Below are positions 5,935-9,607 of a DNA stretch of 9,607 nt, piece after piece; positions within the stretch are counted from its first letter, which is position 1; each line of letters opens with the position of its first letter. The DNA is from Trebonia sp. GTDB taxonomy: Bacteria; Actinomycetota; Actinomycetes; Streptosporangiales; Streptosporangiaceae. The position numbers and the translations under genes were made by a program. Under the pieces are notes generated by a model. It saw nothing but the letters and a program-made list of their open reading frames with translations. It had not been told where the DNA came from and searched no databases. The stretch is from contig JASHXJ010000501.1 in assembly GCA_030043595.1 (NCBI GenBank), positions 1 to 9,607 of the forward strand, in the 5' to 3' direction.

Positions 5935-6213
5935 TCGCCCGGGCGGGTTACAGGCTTGCCGGCCCGGCTGCGACGGCACCTGCCTGGCATCACCCAGAAG
6001 ATGCTGACCGAAACCCTGCGGGGCATGGAAGCCGACGAACTGGTCCAGCGGCATGTCCGCAAGCTCACCGCGCTACAGCACATCGAGTACGCCCTCACCG
6101 AGCTCGGCAAGTCCCTGGAAGCGCCGCTGGCAGCCATCTGCGCCTGGGCGGTCAATCACCCCGCCGAACCACAGCCGCCAACACCGGTCATGGCCTCAGC
6201 GACGAGACGATAA
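5935..6213 (+). pseudogene. HxlR-family winged-helix regulator lacking its N-terminus
   Basis: The frame gives LPARLRRHLPGITQKMLTET, LRGMEADELVQRHV, HIEYALTELGKSLEAPLAAI and CAWAVNH before TAA. This is the diagnostic core of HxlR/MarR-like regulators (ELRRxLPGITxKMLTxTLRxLExDGLV...VEYxLTxLGxSLxPxLxxLCxW). HxlR proteins start about 30 residues earlier with a Cys-containing helix and the KW-x-x-x-IL segment. Here an in-frame TGA at 5932-5934 lies directly before the fragment and no start fits except a TTG at 5956, inside the winged helix. The Tyr-rich VEYSLT equivalent is preserved. Truncation removes helix 1 and the dimer contact, so function is doubtful. It is divergent from the APH-fold gene, which it may once have regulated. 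Confidence 0.7.
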
Positions 6214-6723
6214 GGAGCGCCAGGCCGCGCCCATGCGTCGGCGGATCGGCGCTGACCTGGGCCTGCCCAACGGCAGGTCCGGGCCGGCAGACGCTCGTCA
6301 GGGTGGTGCCGACAGGCCCCATGAGCACTCACCATTCTCATCGCTCCAGCAGAGGAGCGGCGCGCATGATGCATCGAAATCGAGGAGCACCGATGCCGGC
6401 GCGATTGGGAGTACTCGGGCACCGGTGCGCGCTGGTCATTGGCCCTGCTCGCGGCATTTCGCCGCCAAGAGGCCGTAGCGGCCACGGACGGCCCGCAGCC
6501 CGTTCCACCGGCGCAAGCCGCCTTAAACCCAACACACAGAAGTGGCCGATCTGCACACACACGGCCAAAGAAACGGCGGATCCACCAGATGCGCCGATTC
6601 GGCGCTCGGCGTGATGAGGGCGGCGAGCGAGCCTCACGTTCTGTGATTGGTGCTTGCGGCGGGCGATGTCCGCAGAGGGCTGCACAGCCTGCTGGCGGGC
6701 AGCCGGGTTTCCCGCTGCCGCAT
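6214..6723 (+). other. About 510 bp with no recognised gene
   Basis: No frame here resembles a known family. Two weak signals exist. GAGGAG lies five bases before an ATG at 6393, opening a 73-residue frame to 6614 that is rich in Arg, Pro and Ser and looks like a shadow. In the frame one base earlier, EIEEHRCRRDWEYSGTGARW and SLALLAAFRRQEAVAA read more like protein, but it has a stop just upstream and no start. Either may be a gene remnant. Confidence 0.3.
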
Positions 6724-7218
6724 TCACCAGGTTTCCGCGCGCCGCCAGGTCAGCTCGCCGGTCGTCATCGCCCCGGCTACCTGCATCGGCGGCGTGCGCA
6801 GCACAAGGACGTCACCCGACAGTGAGAAGTAGCGCACCTGCTCCAGGCCGGCCCAGCCGGGGATCAGGCTGCCGTCCACCTGGTGGATGATCCGGTTGCC
6901 GGTGATCGCGTAGCGCCCCCAGTACGCCAGGTAGGTCGAGTACGCGGCGGCCCGCTGGTCCGCCGGGCCGCCCAGCGGGCCGGCACTGTCCACCGCCGGC
7001 CTGCCGGCGGCCGCGACCTGCCCGCTCATCCAGCCGCCGGGCGTGTAGATCAAAAGACCGCGCGGGGACTCGCCCAGGGGCCGCCCCGTGACGGTCCCGC
7101 CATCATCGACGCTGCGGAATTCCAGCAGCTCCCACACCCCGGCTACCACCGGTGCGGCCCGATGGTCGGCGGATGCCTCTCGTGGTTCCTCCACGCACGG
7201 GAGACTACCGCCAGGCAC
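6724..7218 (-). CDS. Lipocalin-like domain protein
   Basis: The product is 164 residues with a beta-barrel pattern of the small lipocalin-like family: VAGVWELLEF (25-34), RGLLIYTPGGWMSGQV (53-68), YLAYWGRYAI (96-105), IIHQVDGSLIPGWAGLEQVR (110-129), GDVLVLRTPP (135-144) and a closing ELTWRR (155-160). The early G-x-W and the L-x-Y-t-x-G-x-MS motif are the strongest marks. Proteins of this family often sit beside oxidoreductases or cyclases and may bind or convert small hydrophobic molecules; the role here is unknown. The GTG at 7218 gives the longest form. The first 20 or so residues look poorly conserved, and a later GTG at residue 9 is possible. The ribosome site is weak for both. No signal peptide is seen. 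Confidence 0.8.
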   Translation of the reverse strand: MPGGSLPCVEEPREASADHRAAPVVAGVWELLEFRSVDDGGTVTGRPLGESPRGLLIYTPGGWMSGQVAAAGRPAVDSAGPLGGPADQRAAAYSTYLAYWGRYAITGNRIIHQVDGSLIPGWAGLEQVRYFSLSGDVLVLRTPPMQVAGAMTTGELTWRRAETW

Positions 7219-7645
7219 GCCTGCCTGCCACTGCGGCGGATTTCACGCGGTGCCAGGCAGCAAGGCTGCCCGGCACGGCAGACCCGCAGGGAAAGCCGCC
7301 CGCCGGATCGACCCTACCCCGCGTGATCAGCGCTGAGCTGAGTGAAGGCCCGCAGCCCCGCCGTTATGGCGTTGCTGGCGGCTGATGAGCACAGCTATTG
7401 AGGCCGTGCAAAACGGGGAATTCTGTGCGTTAGAGGTGTCGGGGGGCTGCGGCCAGGGGGGCGAGGCGGGGCCATGGCCGGAGGCGCTCCAGCTCGGCGA
7501 CAATGGACAGGATCATGTTCAGGCCTGTTTCCGCAGCCCAGCGACGTGCGCATGCGCTTCTCGCGGGACGGCGCCCGGGGGCGTATCGGCAGAGCCTCCT
7601 GGCTGCCGCCCCGGTAGTCAGGTTGTGCTGTGCTGTCAGGCGTGG
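7219..7645 (-). other. About 430 bp gap with a weak coupled ORF downstream of the SDR gene
   Basis: On the minus strand a GTG at 7649 overlaps the SDR stop as GTGA and opens an 84-codon frame (MTTPDSTAQPDYRGGSQEAL...) to 7395. Its second half is Pro/Arg-rich and looks out of frame. In another frame of the same strand there is WAAETGLNMILSIVAELERL followed by a stop at about 7432. Together they could be a small coupled gene with a frameshift, but no family is recognisable. The interval 7219-7394 shows nothing. Confidence 0.25.
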
Positions 7646-8485
7646 TCACTGCACGGCAGATGTGCGTCTCATCTCTGCTGCTCGCGCGACCATCGAGGTG
7701 AGCCCGACCTGTTTCAGCAGCCGGGGCATCACCTGGGGAGCCGCCGCCTGGAGCACCGCTGTGGGCCGCGCGGGCGGGCTGTTCACCATGATCTGGGCGC
7801 GGTCCTCCCGGATCGCCCTGAGCACCGCGCTGGCGACCTTCCGGGGCGTTGTCGTCCCGACGAGCAGGGGGGCGCGCCTTAGGCCCTGTGCCTGGTAGCG
7901 CGCGTACATGCCGTCCTCGGACACGAAGCCGGGGCAGACCACAGAGAAGCCGACGGGTGAGCCGAGGTGCTCTGCCCGCAGCGAATGGGTGACGCCCACC
8001 AAAGCGAACTTGGTCGCTGAGTAGACGGCATTAAAGGGTGTGGCCACTGTTCCCGATGCCGAGGACAGGTTCACGATGTGCCCCTTGCCGCGGTCAAGCA
8101 TCCCGGGCAGGACCGCCTGGATCAGCAGCAGCGGAGCGGTCAGATTCAGGCAGACCATGGCCTCGATCTGAGTTGCGTCCAGGTCGGTGTACCGCGAGAA
8201 CCTCTCGGCCGCGGCGTTGTTCACGAGGATGTCGACCGGGCCGAGCTCGGCGGCAGCGCGCTCGGCAAGGTCCTGGCGCTCGGCGGGCACCGTGATGTCC
8301 GCGCGGATCGCTATCGCCTTGACGCCCAAGGCTGCCAGCTCGGCCCGGACGGCCTCAAGTTGCCGCGGCGAGCGGGCAGCGACGGCGACGTTGACTCCCG
8401 AGCTTGCAAGAGCACGGGCGATGTGAGCGCCTATCCCCCTGGACGCCCCAGTGACGATGGCGTTCGCGTTCCGCAGGTCCTTCAT
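7646..8485 (-). CDS. Short-chain dehydrogenase/reductase (SDR)
   Basis: This 279-residue classical-type SDR has the cofactor motif TGASRGIG (12-19), NNA (89-91), an active-site Asn at 114 (CLNLTAP), Ser 142 in NLSSASG, and the catalytic pair Y155-x3-K159 (YSATKFAL). The PG of CPGFV is at 185-186. An Arg at 38 (AARSP), at the end of strand two, favours NADP(H) over NAD(H), which is an inference. All catalytic residues are present, so it should be an active oxidoreductase acting on a hydroxyl or keto substrate. The C-terminal extension after residue 230 is helical and somewhat longer than in the minimal family. The ATG start fits the conserved opening; GGGGGAG lies 12 or more bases upstream, farther than usual. 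It follows the small ORF at 8527-8754 by 41 bases and is probably co-transcribed with it. Confidence 0.92.
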   Translation of the reverse strand: MKDLRNANAIVTGASRGIGAHIARALASSGVNVAVAARSPRQLEAVRAELAALGVKAIAIRADITVPAERQDLAERAAAELGPVDILVNNAAAERFSRYTDLDATQIEAMVCLNLTAPLLLIQAVLPGMLDRGKGHIVNLSSASGTVATPFNAVYSATKFALVGVTHSLRAEHLGSPVGFSVVCPGFVSEDGMYARYQAQGLRRAPLLVGTTTPRKVASAVLRAIREDRAQIMVNSPPARPTAVLQAAAPQVMPRLLKQVGLTSMVARAAEMRRTSAVQ

Positions 8486-8526
8486 GGCCGAGCCCGGCTC
8501 CCCCCTGGCGTGGTGCGCTGCCTGAG

Positions 8527-8754
8527 TTACGCGCTGGTGGCCTGATGCGCAGACCGGCCGATGCTGGCTCCGTCAGCGGTCCAGAGCGCGTACAGGGCTG
8601 CGGGTATCAGGACGGGGGATGACGCGACGGCGACAATCCCGGTTCCCGGGTCGTCCCAGATCAGCACGCCGTCGGCGGGGCGGCCGGCGCAGGTGATGTC
8701 GCTGATCGTGGCAGTGAAGCGGGCTGGATCACAGGTCGGGCTGGCTTGGTCCAC
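8527..8754 (-). CDS. Small hypothetical protein upstream of the SDR
   Basis: A 75-codon frame starts at GTG 8754 and reads DPARFTATISDITCAGRPAD, GVLIWDDPGTGIVAVASSPV and LIPAALYALWTADG. About four fifths of its codons end in G or C and Arg content is low, unlike shadow frames nearby, which supports real coding. There are two Cys but no recognised domain and no clear membrane segment. No ribosome site is visible. It lies between the divergent TetR promoter region and the SDR gene, so the two minus-strand genes probably form one transcription unit. It may be a small partner protein, or a remnant of a longer one. Confidence 0.5.
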   Translation of the reverse strand: MDQASPTCDPARFTATISDITCAGRPADGVLIWDDPGTGIVAVASSPVLIPAALYALWTADGASIGRSAHQATSA

Positions 8755-8772
8755 AGGAGATACACCACATTC

Positions 8773-8791
8773 AATAGAAGTACTATCTATT
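8773..8791. promoter_or_regulatory. 19-bp inverted repeat in the TetR/SDR intergenic region
   Basis: AATAGA-AGTACTA-TCTATT has 6-base perfect arms and a 7-base centre, in an AT-rich 77-base gap between divergent units. Size and position suit a TetR dimer operator controlling both directions. On the minus strand a perfect TTGACA (8828-8823) could be a -35 box, although the -10 at normal spacing is poor. On the plus strand TTCAAT (8770-8775) and TATCTC (8792-8797) are 16 bases apart around the repeat. Confidence 0.5.
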
Positions 8792-8831
8792 TATCTCAGG
8801 AGTAATCCATCCGGTGGTATCTTGTCAAGAG

Positions 8832-9458
8832 ATGCCTAACTACGCTTCTCCCCGGCGCCGCCAGCAGGCCGAAAACACCCGCAGGGACATCCAGGACGCC
8901 GCACGCCGGCTCTTCGCCGAGCGCGGATACGGGCCCACCTCCATGGCCGATATCGCGTCCGAGGCGGGCGTGGCGATACAGACCATCTACGCCAGCTGCG
9001 GCACCAAGCGCGACATCCTGTTCGCCCTGTTCAGGGTCATGGAGGAGGACGCCGATGTTCCCCGGCTGGCCGCGCTCGCTTACAACGCCACCGAACCCGG
9101 CGACGTGATCGCCTTGGGCGTCCAGATAACCCGGCAGCTGAACGAGCGCAATCATGACGTCCTCGCCGTGATGCGCTCCGCGGCCGCTGTGGAGGCCGAG
9201 GCCGCGGCCGTCTACGAAGACGGCTTCGAGCTGCACCGGACCGGCACCGCGAACCTTGCCGCCCGGATCGCGCACCTCGGCGCCCTCCGGCCTGGCACCA
9301 CTCAAGACGACGCGGCGGCCGTGATCTCGGTTCTCACCTGGGCCGACAGCTATGCGCTACTGCACGATCGGTACGGGTGGAGCTACGACCGGTGCCAGGA
9401 ATGGCTCACCCGCACACTGATCGAACTCACTATCAGCGGTCCGGACTTGCCACGATAG
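8832..9458 (+). CDS. TetR/AcrR family transcriptional regulator
   Basis: The product is 208 residues from the ATG. The DNA-binding domain is complete: TRRDIQDAARRLFAERGYGP (16-35), then the helix-turn-helix TSMADIASEAGVAIQTIYAS (36-55) and KRDILFALF (59-67). Position 56 is Cys where Phe is usual in the Y-A-S/Y-F-x-s-K turn. The rest is an all-helical ligand-binding domain ending in an SVLTWADSYALLHDR-type segment and WLTRTLIELTI. TetR proteins usually repress divergent genes until a small ligand binds, so the SDR unit is the obvious target. A GTG at 8814 adds six residues and is preceded by CAGGAG (8797-8802) at 11 bases. The ATG at 8832 has only a short purine run before it. Both are possible, and homologues favour the shorter or near-equal length. 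Confidence 0.9.
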   Translation: MPNYASPRRRQQAENTRRDIQDAARRLFAERGYGPTSMADIASEAGVAIQTIYASCGTKRDILFALFRVMEEDADVPRLAALAYNATEPGDVIALGVQITRQLNERNHDVLAVMRSAAAVEAEAAAVYEDGFELHRTGTANLAARIAHLGALRPGTTQDDAAAVISVLTWADSYALLHDRYGWSYDRCQEWLTRTLIELTISGPDLPR

Positions 9459-9607
9459 GCGGTCATCCCTACGAGGAACCGCTCCCCGGGGAGGGACCCT
9501 GGCGCAGACGCGCCCGAGGCGCCCGGTCCACCGTCACCCGGACCTGCCCAGGCCGCGGCATCGCGGCGCACCGCCCTCGCCGGCCTGTGGACCACGGCAA
9601 TCGCGGC
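9459..9607 (+). other. Downstream of the TetR gene; open frame without start
   Basis: After the TAG of the TetR gene the same frame stays open to the window end without ATG, GTG or TTG. It reads PAQAAASRRTALAGLWTTAI near the edge, which could be the beginning of a membrane transporter, but no start is visible. CTCCCCGGGGAG (9482-9493) is a perfect 12-bp palindrome of unclear meaning. No gene can be supported within the window. Confidence 0.25.

Noticed and set aside
9482..9493. CTCCCCGGGGAG palindrome as a terminator for the TetR gene
   Set aside because: It has no loop and no T-tract, and such GC palindromes are expected by chance in this DNA.

Overview
The window is very GC-rich DNA with GTG starts, strong third-position G/C bias in the believable genes, and protein families (RraA-like, HxlR, TetR, SDR, APH, VOC) that point to a high-GC actinobacterium. 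Base composition and family content alone do not identify the genus. It reads as an accessory or decaying region: short intact metabolic and regulatory genes are separated by truncated, frameshifted or fused gene remnants, with no long operon.

Layout from left to right. At 1-442 (-) lies an RraA-like gene whose 3' end is outside the window. Behind it is a promoter-like stretch carrying a perfect 20-bp palindrome (601-620) and a possible broken small ORF. At 760-1101 (-) a small membrane-anchored Cys/His-motif protein is divergent from an ArsR-type winged-helix regulator at 1169-1753 (+). A 4-bp-type overlap (GTGA) then leads into what looks like a collapsed ABC-transporter ATPase (about 1750-1925). 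Opposite it is the C-terminal scrap of a large ATPase-type transcriptional regulator (1951-2235, -). An EVE/PUA-like protein follows (2364-2810, -), then a TetR pseudogene that has lost its N-terminus and carries one frameshift (3081-3616, +), and an intact VOC/glyoxalase-fold protein (3872-4333, +).

The centre contains a probable C-terminal relic of a serine recombinase (4529-4720, +), an aminoglycoside-phosphotransferase-fold kinase (4936-5814, -) and an N-terminally truncated HxlR regulator (5935-6213, +). About 500 bp without a recognisable gene follow. On the right are a lipocalin-like protein (6724-7218, -), an SDR oxidoreductase (7646-8485, -), a small unknown protein (8527-8754, -) and a divergent TetR regulator (8832-9458, +). 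The last three form the most coherent unit: a regulator facing a two-gene transcription unit across an AT-rich intergenic region with a 19-bp inverted repeat, a usual arrangement for TetR control of a neighbouring oxidoreductase.

I found no CRISPR array, tRNA, rRNA or complete mobile element, and nothing that I can defend as a new multi-gene system. What stands out is the number of broken genes, at least five, three of them regulators. With the recombinase relic, this suggests a region shaped by repeated insertion and deletion.
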